Numbered from the stretch's first letter, positions 1 through 6,977 are shown. The stretch: DNA of 7,689 nucleotides from Acidobacteriota bacterium (GCA_025353435.1 JANXQR010000490.1:1-7689); one strand, 5' to 3'. The notes: generated from the letters alone by a model not told the origin. Program-made: numbers and translations.

Positions 1-393
1 GAAATTCACTGCCAGATGGTGGCCCGGCGCTTTGCCGCGTGGCGACAATTGAAAAACGCCGCCGGCAAGGGCCATCTGCGCGTTTGGAGGAATCACATAG
101 ATGCGGTTGGGCTGGATGGTGACGCCGGACTTGACCTCTTCGACCGGGATCCTTGTGCTCTTGGCGATAATTTCCGTCAACATGCTTTCGTGGCTCGGGT
201 CCAGATGCTGGATCAGCACGAACGCCATTCCGGTGTCGAGCGGCAGCGCGTGAAAGAATTCTTTATAGGCTTCGAGACCGCCCGCGGAGGCACCAATGGC
301 GACAACAGGGAAAGAACCCTTCACCATAGCGGCATGTTTCCGCTTGGGATGCTCTTCCAAGGAGACCGAAGGTTTGGACGGACGGGACTTCAT
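1..393 (-). CDS. CheB-type methylesterase domain protein, N-terminal part (partial, runs off left edge)
   Basis: An open frame of 131 codons starts at 393 and is still open at base 1. Residues 29-40 read PVVAIGASAGGL, the CheB nucleophile motif with Ser36. IQHLDPSHES at 61-70 carries the expected catalytic His63, and RIYVIPPN at 97-104 is the conserved CheB strand. The catalytic Asp lies beyond the edge. CheB removes methyl or amide groups from glutamate side chains of chemoreceptors. Here the domain starts about 28 residues from the N-terminus with no receiver domain in front, unlike the classical REC-CheB enzyme. This is the arrangement of CheB/CheR fusion proteins, often followed by PAS and histidine kinase domains, but that part is not visible. 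AGGAG at 404-408 lies 10 nt before the ATG. Met23 is an alternative start. It lies outside the att-like repeats and has no evident functional link to the other genes. Confidence 0.9.
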   Translation of the reverse strand, partial: MKSRPSKPSVSLEEHPKRKHAAMVKGSFPVVAIGASAGGLEAYKEFFHALPLDTGMAFVLIQHLDPSHESMLTEIIAKSTRIPVEEVKSGVTIQPNRIYVIPPNAQMALAGGVFQLSPRGKAPGHHLAVNF

Positions 394-403
394 CGTCGCT
401 GTG

Positions 404-408
404 CTCCT
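404..408 (-). promoter_or_regulatory. Ribosome binding site of the CheB-type gene
   Basis: AGGAG on the minus strand, 10 nt before the ATG at 393. It supports this ATG over the internal Met23, although the spacing is slightly long. Confidence 0.5.
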
Positions 409-478
409 GCTTCATTAGATGCGACTTGCAACTTGGGAAGTTGTGAATCCTATGCGGGGAGAAGCCAGTGGCACCCAA

Positions 479-508
479 AGTATCGTACAGAAGGGCAAAA
501 GACAGCAA
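479..508 (-). promoter_or_regulatory. Possible sigma-70 promoter for the CheB-type gene
   Basis: On the minus strand, TTGCTG (503-508) and GATACT (479-484) are separated by 18 nt and lie about 85 nt upstream of the start codon. Each hexamer is only a partial match to consensus, so this is a weak prediction. Confidence 0.25.
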
Positions 509-897
509 ATCAGTGGGATCCTTCCCCACTATGAATGAATCTCTTAGCCTTTGAACATTACGACCATCCGCGCTCCGAATAGGGTCGAGAGCGTCGATTT
601 AAGAAAAATCGCCGAGGCGCTCATCGCAACTTTTGCGGGTCGGATTCCGGGATCGTCCCTTGAAGTACTTCTACTCAAGAAGGACCTTTCGTTTCCAGAC
701 TTCAAAACACAAGGTTGGCGCTCCGGCACTGCGCTCGATGGCATTCAACACGCCGAAATTGTTCGGCAACCCTTGAGGGGCGGTCTTACGCGCGGAGGCA
801 CAGCGTCAACGTTAAAACATAGATTTCAATGGCCAATCTAATGAGGGCATCGCAATTCAATTAAACCGTTTCTTTTCAATGATATGTATTATAGTAT

Positions 898-920
898 TTC
901 AAGTCCCCCTCCGGGCACCA
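898..920 (+). other. tRNA 3'-end fragment (T-arm and acceptor strand, with CCA), copy 1
   Basis: The bases divide exactly into tRNA parts: T-loop TTCAAGT (898-904), 3' side of the T-stem CCCCC (905-909), 3' acceptor strand TCCGGGC (910-916), discriminator A (917) and encoded CCA (918-920). The matching 5' halves (GGGGG and GCCCGGA) are not found just upstream, so this is a fragment and not a functional tRNA. A GCCCGGA acceptor with discriminator A fits some bacterial tRNA-Leu genes, so Leu is my best guess. Such fragments are typically left where a tyrosine recombinase integrates an element into a tRNA gene. Confidence 0.7.
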
Positions 921-987
921 GATAAACTACTTTAAAATCAATCAAATACAGCGTCATTTTTCGTTTGTGCCGAGAATGTGCCCAAAA
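899..987 (+). repeat. Att-like direct repeat, copy 1 (tRNA end plus downstream arm)
   Basis: These 89 bases match 6978-7066 at 75 positions without any gap. The first 27 bases are identical and include the tRNA end. Divergence is concentrated at 943-958, and the last 29 bases differ only at 972. The right part contains TGTGCCGA and TGTGCCCA with starts 11 bp apart, which could be recombinase or accessory-factor sites. Homology beyond the CCA indicates that both copies derive from related mobile-element att sites and not only from the tRNA gene. Confidence 0.85.
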
Positions 988-1233
988 TGCACAAGGAGTC
1001 TCATGCTCAAAACAGCATTTTGCTGAAGATGTCGTGGGCTATGGATTCACTCTTGACTGCAACACGACTGCATTCTCGCCGGCTCCATCGCTTTCGAATG
1101 CTGTTATTCGAAATGCGACGGGTTGACGTACACGCAGCACTATGAGTGACTCGGTAGATCTACCACTCGTCGAGAACCGCGCGACACCCAAGGCAATCAC
1201 TTGCGCTCGCACCCGGGCGACGGCTTCCACGAA
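988..1233. other. Non-coding stretch between the att-like repeat and the protease gene
   Basis: No gene is recognised. A 63-codon minus frame opens with GTG at 1230, three bases after the protease stop, but it has only a weak ribosome site and no family resemblance. The plus strand holds short frames interrupted by stops. It may be the decayed left end of the putative element. Confidence 0.45.
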
Positions 1234-2166
1234 TTACCTTGGGTCGAAGATAATAAAGCGATCTGAGTGGCTAATGTAGACACACGGAAAAAGCACAGTA
1301 GCCAATATCCCATCCTCCTCACGATCTGGAACGTTCTGCGACGCGCTGGCTGGGGTCACAAAGGGGATATTCCGAAACATGCGGCTACCGACCCTCATGT
1401 CCTGCGGAGGGAGGACAGCGAACGCCCTGCGCGCATCGCTTACTTCTGGTCCCTGAAGCTTAGCTCGCTTGAGCAGCCGCTGTTCCAACTCCAGGTTGCC
1501 CCCATACAGAATCGGGCCGTCGCTGCCGGAGTCGACTTGGAGCAATATCGGCCGGGTTCCTGTGTTGGAGAGACTGACTGAAACAACGAGGCGTTGCGAG
1601 AACGGCAGGTCGGTTTCGGGGTGTTTTGAAGCCACCAGAGCAATACGTTCGCCGCGAAGGTATTTTTCCATGAGATTGGCCTCATCGAGACAGAGCAGTC
1701 CGCGCGAATAGTCGATCAGCACATTGAAATGGGCGAGAAAGTTCTCTCCGAGGACGCCCCGAATCCGTGGATCTGCCGCCTGAATCGGTCCCAGATCCTG
1801 GATGACTACGAGAGGCTTCAACACCAGTTGTGAGCCTGCCTGCAATGAATCCAATACCCCGACAGACGCCTGGGACCAGGCTGCGGTGGCGAGCAGGCCG
1901 ACCGTACCTTGCGATCTCAGGTTAAGTTGGGCAGCGAGCGCGGGGTCGATCACGTTGAGCTGGCTGCCGGTGTCAACCATGAAGTCAAACGGGCCGTACT
2001 GGTTGATCTTCACCGGAATGACGAGCAGGGCATTGGCTACTAGTCGCGGCCTGATGCCGGCGATATTGCCCGGGCAACGCGTTTCCGCCTGACTAGAAAT
2101 GGACGTGAATGCGAAAACGGTGGCGAGAAGGACACAGAAGGAAATGCGGAGCGATGCGAATTTCAT
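1234..2166 (-). CDS. Exported bilobed aspartyl protease family protein
   Basis: Encodes 310 residues from the ATG at 2166. I prefer this start to the ATG at 2205 because GGAGG (2172-2176) sits 5 nt before it and the protein then begins with a good signal peptide: MKFASLR, a hydrophobic core, and SSQA before ET, with likely cleavage after residue 27. FDFMVDTGS (residues 60-68) is the active-site motif of retropepsin-like proteases, followed by a flap-like stretch and RGVLGENFL (136-144) and FNVLIDY. A second motif, LLQVDSGS (208-215), with DGILATVLF near 285-293, shows a second lobe. The chain therefore carries two catalytic Asp motifs (Asp65 and Asp212) and could fold pepsin-like without dimerising. 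It probably acts in the periplasm or outside the cell; the substrate is unknown. It is divergent from the sensor operon and shares its intergenic region. Similar proteins are common in Acidobacteriota, mostly uncharacterised. Confidence 0.82.
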   Translation of the reverse strand: MKFASLRISFCVLLATVFAFTSISSQAETRCPGNIAGIRPRLVANALLVIPVKINQYGPFDFMVDTGSQLNVIDPALAAQLNLRSQGTVGLLATAAWSQASVGVLDSLQAGSQLVLKPLVVIQDLGPIQAADPRIRGVLGENFLAHFNVLIDYSRGLLCLDEANLMEKYLRGERIALVASKHPETDLPFSQRLVVSVSLSNTGTRPILLQVDSGSDGPILYGGNLELEQRLLKRAKLQGPEVSDARRAFAVLPPQDMRVGSRMFRNIPFVTPASASQNVPDREEDGILATVLFPCVYISHSDRFIIFDPR

Positions 2167-2171
2167 GTCGG

Positions 2172-2176
2172 CCTCC
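2172..2176 (-). promoter_or_regulatory. Ribosome binding site that decides the protease start
   Basis: GGAGG on the minus strand with a 5-nt spacer to the ATG at 2166. The alternative upstream ATG at 2205 has no comparable site and would put 13 charged or polar residues in front of the signal peptide. Confidence 0.65.
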
Positions 2177-2360
2177 GCTCGCGGGGTGCGAGCCGAAGGC
2201 GACATTGGCGGCTATATCCGGCTACCTCAATGGATTTGGGGTAGAATTCGTGTCAATGAGATATTGAAAAGATGTTGATTGGCATAACTGCTGGCGATTG
2301 TTGAAGTTGAATAAGTAAGGCGTGAGGTGAGGAGCCAAACGCAAGGTCAGCCTTGAACCG

Positions 2361-2694
2361 CAAGGAAGCTTCCCCAATGGCTGAAACACAATCCCGTCCT
2401 CGGTTTGTACGCTTCGGCGCGTTCGAGGCGGACGTGCAGACGGGCGAACTGCGCAAGGATCGTGTGAAGCTGAAATTCGGCGGGCAGCCATTTCAGGTGC
2501 TCGCCATTCTGCTGGAGCGGCCCGGGGACGTGGTCACGCGGGAAGAGCTGCAGAAGCGGCTGTGGCCGGACACGTTTGTCGATGTCGAGCGCAACCTCAA
2601 TACCGCCGTCAACAAGATTCGCGAGGTTCTGGGTGACTCGGCCGAGACTCCGCGATTCATCGAGACTCTGCCGCGGCGGGGGTATCGATTCATC
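2361..2694 (+). repeat. Duplicated ribosome site plus winged-helix coding segment, copy 1
   Basis: Matches 4531-4863: the leader with AAGGAAG, the start context CCCCAATGGCTGAAAC and codons 1-106 are all shared. Differences within the coding part are mostly silent third-position changes. Similarity drops abruptly after the RGYRFI motif that closes the winged helix. It marks a gene duplication in which the DNA-binding half was kept. Confidence 0.85.
2362..2368 (+). promoter_or_regulatory. Ribosome binding site of the first sensor gene
   Basis: AAGGAAG, 8 nt before the ATG at 2377. It favours that ATG over an in-frame TTG at 2353. The same site, almost in the same context, precedes the second sensor gene. 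Confidence 0.65.
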
Positions 2695-4491
2695 GGTGAA
2701 CTCGAGGCACCGGTTCAGCCAGTAGTTCCGGTAGTCAGGGTCGAACGGGATCGCGGCCCACGCCGTCGTCAAGTGTGGATGAAGATCGGCGCAGGCGTTC
2801 TCGCCATCTCGGTTATTGGGCTTGCAGCCTTGGTTGCTTATCGATGGCGTCGGCCGCATCGTACGCAGGAGCAGGCGGTCCTGACTGCCGTTCCGTTTAC
2901 GGCTCTGCCCGGATTTGCGAATTCCCCGGCTTTCTCTCCCGATGGCTCCAGAATCGCCTTCGCGTGGAACGGCGATCCTGCGCCTGGGACAAAGGGCTTC
3001 GACCTATATGTGAAGGCCCTCGGAAGCGAAACTCTTCTCCGGCTTACGCGGCAGCCGTCGGAATGGATTAGTCCGGCGTGGTCCTCCGACGGCACACAGA
3101 TCGCCTTTCATCGCATGGCTGGCGCTGACACCGGAATCTACGTTGTCCCCACGCTTGGCGGCCCTGAGCGAAAATTACTTTCCACCCGATTGCCGGGGGG
3201 TCGGGCTCCCTTCTCCGGTATCAGTTGGTCGCCGGACGGCAAGTGGCTCGCCTTCGTAGATGTGGCGCCGGACGAAAACCATGGACGGATCTATCTCCTC
3301 TCAACGGAAACATTGGCGACCAAGCAGATTCCGACCAATCCCACGTGCGTCCGTGAAGGTTTTCCGGCGTTCTCCCACAACGGCGAATATCTTGCATACT
3401 GCTGTTTTAGAAACGACTTCGAAGCTGCGCTCTATTCTTTTTCGCTTCCGGACGGAAAGCCGAAGATGATAACGCCATTTTGGCCTCTTGCAAGTGGGTT
3501 GACATGGTCGGCTGACGACGCGAAACTCATTTATGGCAGGTGGAAAGGGGAGTACTTAGGCGACCTCGTTGAAGTCTCGGTTTCGAATGGTTCGGCGAAG
3601 CGGCTTGGACTCGAAGGGGTCAGGCCTGCTGTTTCTCCCAAAGGCGACAAACTTGCCTATGGCTCCCTTTCCATTGACTCAAACCTCTGGCGTAGAGACC
3701 CGCTTCACTCAGAAGCTCCGCCCGAAGAACTCATTCCTTCCTCGCGGGCACAGTACGCTCCTCAATACTCTCCAGACGGAAAGCGAATTGCCTTTGCGTC
3801 TCTACGCTCGGGAGTGCAGAGTGTTTGGGTCAGCAATGAGGATGGCAGCAACCTGGTCCAGATCTCAGACCCCAATAATGTGAGCGGCAGTCCCCAATGG
3901 TCACCGGACGGAAGCAAGATCGCGTTTGACTCCTTTCCCCGGGACCGCTGGGAAATATATGTGGCCGATGTGGCCGAACGGAAACCCAGAAAACTGATCA
4001 CCAATATCCCCTCCGTAGTTCAACCCAACTGGTCCCGCGATGGAAAGTGGATCTATTTTGTTTCCCACGAAGCTGGCAGGGAGGGAGTCTATCGTTGTCC
4101 CGCCTCGGGCGGCGACGCCACCGCGGTTTCCAAAGATATCCATGGATTCAATCCGCGGGAGTCTTTCGATGGGAAGACAATTTATTTTGCAAGCGGGGCC
4201 ACACTGAAGAAAGTGCCTCTGCCAGGGCAGCCCGGCACGGAATCAGAGGTGGATGCATCTCTTCGCGTGGCCAGTTGGACACTCTCTTCAGGCGGTATCT
4301 ATTTTGTCCCTGCCGATGCGCTCAAGTCCGTCCGATACTTCGAATTCGCCACAAAGCGAATACGGACAATCTTTGAAGTGGACCGTCTTCTCGGTACCGG
4401 CCTTTCGCTCTCTCCGGATGGCCGCTGGATCCTCTATTCGCAAGAAGGCGATGAGAGCGGCGACATCATGCTTGTCGATCACTTTCGTTAG
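2377..4491 (+). CDS. Membrane-anchored winged-helix regulator with TolB/PD40-type propeller (first of tandem pair)
   Basis: 704 residues. Residues 11-106 form an OmpR/PhoB-type winged helix (Trans_reg_C): VRFGAFEAD, LLERPGDVVTREEL, LWPDTFVDVERNLN, the recognition helix region NLNTAVNKIREVLGD, and the closing RGYRFI wing. There is no receiver domain. A basic RGPRRR stretch precedes one transmembrane helix at about 137-155, giving the CadC/ToxR layout: DNA-binding part in the cytoplasm, sensor part outside. Residues 170-704 contain about 11 PD40 motifs of the type SPDGxxIAF (near 184, 234, 283, 331, 376, 419, 463, 507, 550, 594, 678), as in TolB propellers. It probably senses a periplasmic ligand or protein and regulates transcription directly from the membrane. 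The target may include the divergent protease, which is inference. The gene is intact, ending in LSPDGRWILYSQ and a short tail. A few related proteins may act other than as regulators, so function is predicted from domains only. Confidence 0.9.
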   Translation: MAETQSRPRFVRFGAFEADVQTGELRKDRVKLKFGGQPFQVLAILLERPGDVVTREELQKRLWPDTFVDVERNLNTAVNKIREVLGDSAETPRFIETLPRRGYRFIGELEAPVQPVVPVVRVERDRGPRRRQVWMKIGAGVLAISVIGLAALVAYRWRRPHRTQEQAVLTAVPFTALPGFANSPAFSPDGSRIAFAWNGDPAPGTKGFDLYVKALGSETLLRLTRQPSEWISPAWSSDGTQIAFHRMAGADTGIYVVPTLGGPERKLLSTRLPGGRAPFSGISWSPDGKWLAFVDVAPDENHGRIYLLSTETLATKQIPTNPTCVREGFPAFSHNGEYLAYCCFRNDFEAALYSFSLPDGKPKMITPFWPLASGLTWSADDAKLIYGRWKGEYLGDLVEVSVSNGSAKRLGLEGVRPAVSPKGDKLAYGSLSIDSNLWRRDPLHSEAPPEELIPSSRAQYAPQYSPDGKRIAFASLRSGVQSVWVSNEDGSNLVQISDPNNVSGSPQWSPDGSKIAFDSFPRDRWEIYVADVAERKPRKLITNIPSVVQPNWSRDGKWIYFVSHEAGREGVYRCPASGGDATAVSKDIHGFNPRESFDGKTIYFASGATLKKVPLPGQPGTESEVDASLRVASWTLSSGGIYFVPADALKSVRYFEFATKRIRTIFEVDRLLGTGLSLSPDGRWILYSQEGDESGDIMLVDHFR

Positions 4492-4530
4492 TACTGGGTT
4501 CAGTGGAATCGGTATTGCGTTTGGAGATAA

Positions 4531-4863
4531 CAAGGAAGCCCCCCAATGGCTGAAACTCAAACCAGCCCTCGGCTTGTTCGCTTCGGCGCATTTGAAGCGG
4601 ATCTGCGAACGGGCGAGCTACGCAAGAATGGCGTGAAGCTGAAGTTCAGCGGGCAGCCGTTTCAGGTGCTCGTCATCCTACTGGAACGCCCTGGCGACGT
4701 GGTCACACGGGAAGAGCTGCAAAAGCGCCTATGGCCGGACACGTTTGTGGATGTCGAGCGCAACCTCAACACCGCCGTCAACAAGATCCGCGAGGTCCTC
4801 GGCGACTCGGCGGAGACCCCGCGCTTCATCGAAACACTCTCCCGCCGAGGGTATCGGTTCATC
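4531..4863 (+). repeat. Duplicated ribosome site plus winged-helix coding segment, copy 2
   Basis: Counterpart of 2361-2694, one base shorter in the leader. Over codons 44-98 the two copies differ by 22 silent changes and no amino-acid change. Confidence 0.85.
4532..4538 (+). promoter_or_regulatory. Ribosome binding site of the second sensor gene
   Basis: AAGGAAG, 7 nt before the ATG at 4546, inside the 54-nt gap between the two sensor genes. It is a near copy of the site at 2362-2368. Confidence 0.65.
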
Positions 4864-6675
4864 GCGCCGGTTGAAACGGATCTTTCGCTGGCAAATCAGG
4901 CCCTGGTGAATCATGTCCCAATCCAAGGGCCGATCGAGACACCAGCAAAGCGGAGAAGGCTATTCACGCTGTGGCTGCCAATCCTTTGCGGCGCAGGCGT
5001 CCTGGCAGTCGGGCTTGTTCTCTGGATCTCGTTCCACAAGACAGTAAGAACCCCGAGAGTCATCCGCTTCACACAATTGACCCATGATGGCCATGGAAAG
5101 GGCGGCCCCATCCTGAGCGATGGAGTGCGCATCTATTTCAACGAATCGTTTCCGGATGGTAGAATCCTGATCGCCCAGGTGTCTGTGAAAGGAGGCGAGG
5201 TTACTCCTCTTTCCCTACCGCTCAAGGCCCCGAACGTTCGCGATCTGTCGAGGGATGGGACTGAGCTTCTGATCGCAAACGCCGAGGAGAGTGCCGAAGG
5301 GACTGATGGGAATTCGATTTGGGTTCAGCCCGTCGCGGGCGGATCGCCACTTCGGATAGGGTCCATTCTTGCCGGGGATGCCGCGTTTAGCGCCGATGGG
5401 ACCGGCATCATCTACGGTAAGGGACATGATGTGTACGCGACCAACCGAGACGGTTCCTCACCCAGGAAACTGTTCACGGTCGAGTATTTCCCCGCCCATT
5501 TCCGGTTTTCTCCCGACCGCAAACTCCTTCGATTCATGCAAAGTGACAACTCAGATAATTTTTGGCTCATGAGCGCCGCTGCAGATGGAACCGAGCTTCG
5601 CAAGATGTTCCATGCGGGTCCGGGAGATTGGAGCCCGGATGGAAGATACTTCATCATGGTCAGGAGAGACTCGGGCTTTGTGAGTGGCCATCTTGAGGTC
5701 TGGTCGCTCCCGGAGATGAAAGTCTTCCCATGGACCAAACGGGAAAACGAACCGATTCGGTTGACATCGGGCCCGTTCGAGTTCTGGTGGCCAGTTGCAG
5801 GAAAAGACGAGAAGGAAATCTTTGCGCTTGCATTGAACCCCCGCGTTGAAGTGATTCGTTACGACTCGCACAGCCACGAATTTGTTCCATATCTCGACGG
5901 AATATCGGCGGAGGGTCTGGCCTTCTCGCCAGATGGTCAATGGGTTGCCTATACGTCCTACCCGGATGGGACGCTATGGCGGAGCCGACTGGATGGAAGT
6001 GAACGGCTCCAGCTTACCTCGCCGCCGATGAAGGTAGCGATGCCACGCTGGTCGCACGATGGTTCGCAGATCGTCTTCAATGCAATTCTTCCCGCGGCCA
6101 GCTGGAATATTTATGTGATCTCGAGTGCAGGCGGCCAGGCCGAGCGTCTGCTACCCAGCGAGAAGAGCCAGTTGGATGTGGATTGGTCGCCAGACGGGAA
6201 GTCAGTCATCTTCGGCTCCGCTCTGGAACGGGACGGCGCCATCCATATCCTCGACTTGAAATCCCGGCAGCTCACTACCTTGCCCGGCTCCGCGGGATAC
6301 TTTTCCCCTCATTGGTCTCCGGATGGCAGATACATTTCGGGCACGACCGCCGGATCCCAAAAGTTGATGCTCTTCGATACCTCCACGCAGAAGTGGACGA
6401 AACCGTGTGATTGTCAGGTGGGTTACCCGATGTGGTCGCATGACGGAAAATATCTCTACTTCGAATACTATCCTGCAGAAGACAAGCCATACCGGATCGT
6501 CCGCCTCCGGATGAGCGACCGCAAGATCGAGGATGTCGCAGAAACCAGCAAGGTTGGTCGCGAGACGACCGGCTCCTGGGGGCAGTGGTTTGGGCTCGCC
6601 CCCGACGAGTCTCCTTTGCTCGCGCGCGACATCAGCACCCAGGAAATCTATGCCCTCGAAATGCAATGGCCATGA
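4546..6675 (+). CDS. Membrane-anchored winged-helix regulator with TolB/PD40-type propeller (second of tandem pair)
   Basis: 709 residues. The winged helix (residues 11-106) matches the upstream gene at 96 of the first 106 positions, including an unbroken identical block at 44-98 that spans the recognition helix. After RGYRFI the proteins diverge. A basic KRRR (135-138) precedes a transmembrane helix at about 140-162, consistent with a cytoplasmic DNA-binding end. The remaining 540 residues hold about ten propeller motifs, the clearest being FSPDGQWVAY (460), WSHDGSQIVF (502), WSPDGKSVIF (547), WSPDGRYISG (590) and WSHDGKYLYF (630). The C-terminus (WFGLAPDESPLLARD to IYALEMQWP) is a complete, family-typical ending. 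The 54-nt gap without a visible terminator suggests cotranscription with the upstream sensor. Shared DNA-binding part and different sensor part suggest the same operator but another input; the ligand is unknown. Confidence 0.9.
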   Translation: MAETQTSPRLVRFGAFEADLRTGELRKNGVKLKFSGQPFQVLVILLERPGDVVTREELQKRLWPDTFVDVERNLNTAVNKIREVLGDSAETPRFIETLSRRGYRFIAPVETDLSLANQALVNHVPIQGPIETPAKRRRLFTLWLPILCGAGVLAVGLVLWISFHKTVRTPRVIRFTQLTHDGHGKGGPILSDGVRIYFNESFPDGRILIAQVSVKGGEVTPLSLPLKAPNVRDLSRDGTELLIANAEESAEGTDGNSIWVQPVAGGSPLRIGSILAGDAAFSADGTGIIYGKGHDVYATNRDGSSPRKLFTVEYFPAHFRFSPDRKLLRFMQSDNSDNFWLMSAAADGTELRKMFHAGPGDWSPDGRYFIMVRRDSGFVSGHLEVWSLPEMKVFPWTKRENEPIRLTSGPFEFWWPVAGKDEKEIFALALNPRVEVIRYDSHSHEFVPYLDGISAEGLAFSPDGQWVAYTSYPDGTLWRSRLDGSERLQLTSPPMKVAMPRWSHDGSQIVFNAILPAASWNIYVISSAGGQAERLLPSEKSQLDVDWSPDGKSVIFGSALERDGAIHILDLKSRQLTTLPGSAGYFSPHWSPDGRYISGTTAGSQKLMLFDTSTQKWTKPCDCQVGYPMWSHDGKYLYFEYYPAEDKPYRIVRLRMSDRKIEDVAETSKVGRETTGSWGQWFGLAPDESPLLARDISTQEIYALEMQWP

Positions 6676-6724
6676 TTGAAAGGGAGGTTCCCTCTCGTTC
6701 TCTCATTCCACAATCGCAATCTGA
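6676..6724. other. Short spacer after the sensor operon
   Basis: Contains a small hairpin AGGGA-GGT-TCCCT at 6681-6693 followed by a C/T-rich tract rather than a T-run. It could slow or end transcription of the sensor operon, but a 5-bp stem is too weak to call a terminator. Confidence 0.25.
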
Positions 6725-6880
6725 AACGACGTATCCCGACTGCTCGACGACGCAGGGCAGTACAACGTGATCGGAAAGCAAAGCGTCACCCGGGATCAGC
6801 TCGGCCACCAGACCGCGTACCAATACGACCTAATGGGCCGCGTGAATGGTGACTGCGTCGACACTGGTCCGTTGCCCTAG
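6725..6880 (+). pseudogene. Fragment of an RHS/YD-repeat protein
   Basis: Between TGA (6722-6724) and TAG (6878-6880) one frame reads through YNVIGKQSVTRDQLG and HQTAYQYDLMGRV. This follows the YD-repeat pattern of RHS proteins (Y-D-x-x-G-R, then S-V-T-D-x-L-G, then T-x-Y-x-Y-D-x-x-G-R). RHS proteins are very large secreted or toxin-delivering shells with dozens of such repeats; here only about 1.5 repeats remain, with no start codon or ribosome site. It is best read as a relic of an RHS gene broken by rearrangement next to the att-like repeat. A chance match is possible because the fragment is short. Confidence 0.5.
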
Positions 6881-6977
6881 CCGCAGCTCACGTCGAGTAC
6901 TGTGATGGCCTCGATAAAATGCGGTCTAAGCTATTGATAACACAAATGGTTAAGCGCAAAGGTCACGTTGCGAATAA
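6881..6977. other. AT-richer spacer before the second att-like repeat
   Basis: No gene or strong structure is seen. It lies between the RHS relic and the tRNA-end repeat. It is not similar by eye to the sequence left of repeat copy 1. Confidence 0.4.

Larger units (their letters stand above)
394..897. other. Intergenic stretch with no recognisable gene
   Basis: The open frames here (a 96-codon plus frame from a TTG at 551 and a 66-codon minus frame at 544-744) overlap each other, lack convincing ribosome sites and resemble no family I know. Two small palindromes are visible: CAACTT-GGG-AAGTTG at 429-443, upstream of the CheB gene, and CGATTT-AAGAA-AAATCG at 595-611. Neither is followed by a T-run. 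The last 60 bases before the repeat become AT-rich. The stretch may contain decayed mobile DNA, since it directly precedes an att-like repeat. Confidence 0.5.
2167..2376. promoter_or_regulatory. Divergent intergenic region with candidate operators
   Basis: This region lies between the protease (leftward) and the first sensor gene (rightward) and must hold promoters for both. Visible candidates are an inverted repeat TCAAT-GAGAT-ATTGA at 2253-2267 and a direct hexamer repeat GTTGAA-GTTGAA at 2300-2311. OmpR/PhoB-type winged helices usually bind direct repeats, so the second is the more natural operator candidate. A perfect TTGACA on the minus strand (2251-2256) could be a -35 box for the protease, but no good -10 hexamer follows at the right distance. 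No convincing promoter for the rightward gene was found. Confidence 0.35.
899..6977. mobile_element. Putative integrase-less element or island unit bounded by tRNA-end repeats
   Basis: Two same-orientation att-like repeats delimit a unit of exactly 6079 bp. Inside lie an exported aspartyl protease, two tandem winged-helix/propeller sensors and an RHS/YD-repeat fragment. No integrase, transposase or transfer gene is visible in it. Known elements of this kind are cis-mobilisable elements, which keep att sites and borrow the integrase of a neighbour, and remnants in accretion arrays at tRNA genes. That it ever moved as a unit is inference. The alternative is two independent insertions of att remnants flanking ordinary chromosomal genes. 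Confidence 0.4.

Noticed and set aside
263..529. 88-codon minus-strand frame overlapping the CheB start
   Set aside because: It is out of frame with the CheB protein over most of its length and has no recognisable motif.
16..534. 172-codon plus-strand frame at the left end
   Set aside because: It lies opposite the clear CheB coding frame and its protein has no family features; it is an antisense shadow.
551..841. 96-codon plus-strand frame in the left intergenic region
   Set aside because: TTG start, no ribosome site, no family resemblance and an overlapping minus frame of similar quality; not supported as a gene.
898..920. A functional tRNA gene
   Set aside because: Only the 3' strand of the T-arm and acceptor is present; no matching 5' half, D-arm or anticodon arm lies upstream.
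1039..1230. 63-codon minus frame directly after the protease stop
   Set aside because: The position suggests an operon partner, but it has a GTG start, only a weak AAGG upstream and no recognisable domain.
2251..2256. Perfect TTGACA on the minus strand as the protease promoter
   Set aside because: No acceptable -10 hexamer lies 16-18 nt downstream, and it overlaps the inverted repeat at 2253-2267; kept only as a hint in the intergenic entry.
2347..2859. 170-codon minus frame opposite the first winged helix
   Set aside because: Antisense to a strongly conserved coding segment; a comparable antisense frame occurs opposite the second copy because the sense codons are the same.
6202..6666. 154-codon minus frame opposite the end of the second sensor
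   Set aside because: The sense strand encodes conserved propeller motifs; the antisense frame shows no domain.
6681..6693. Hairpin AGGGA-GGT-TCCCT as a rho-independent terminator
   Set aside because: The stem is 5 bp and no T-run follows.
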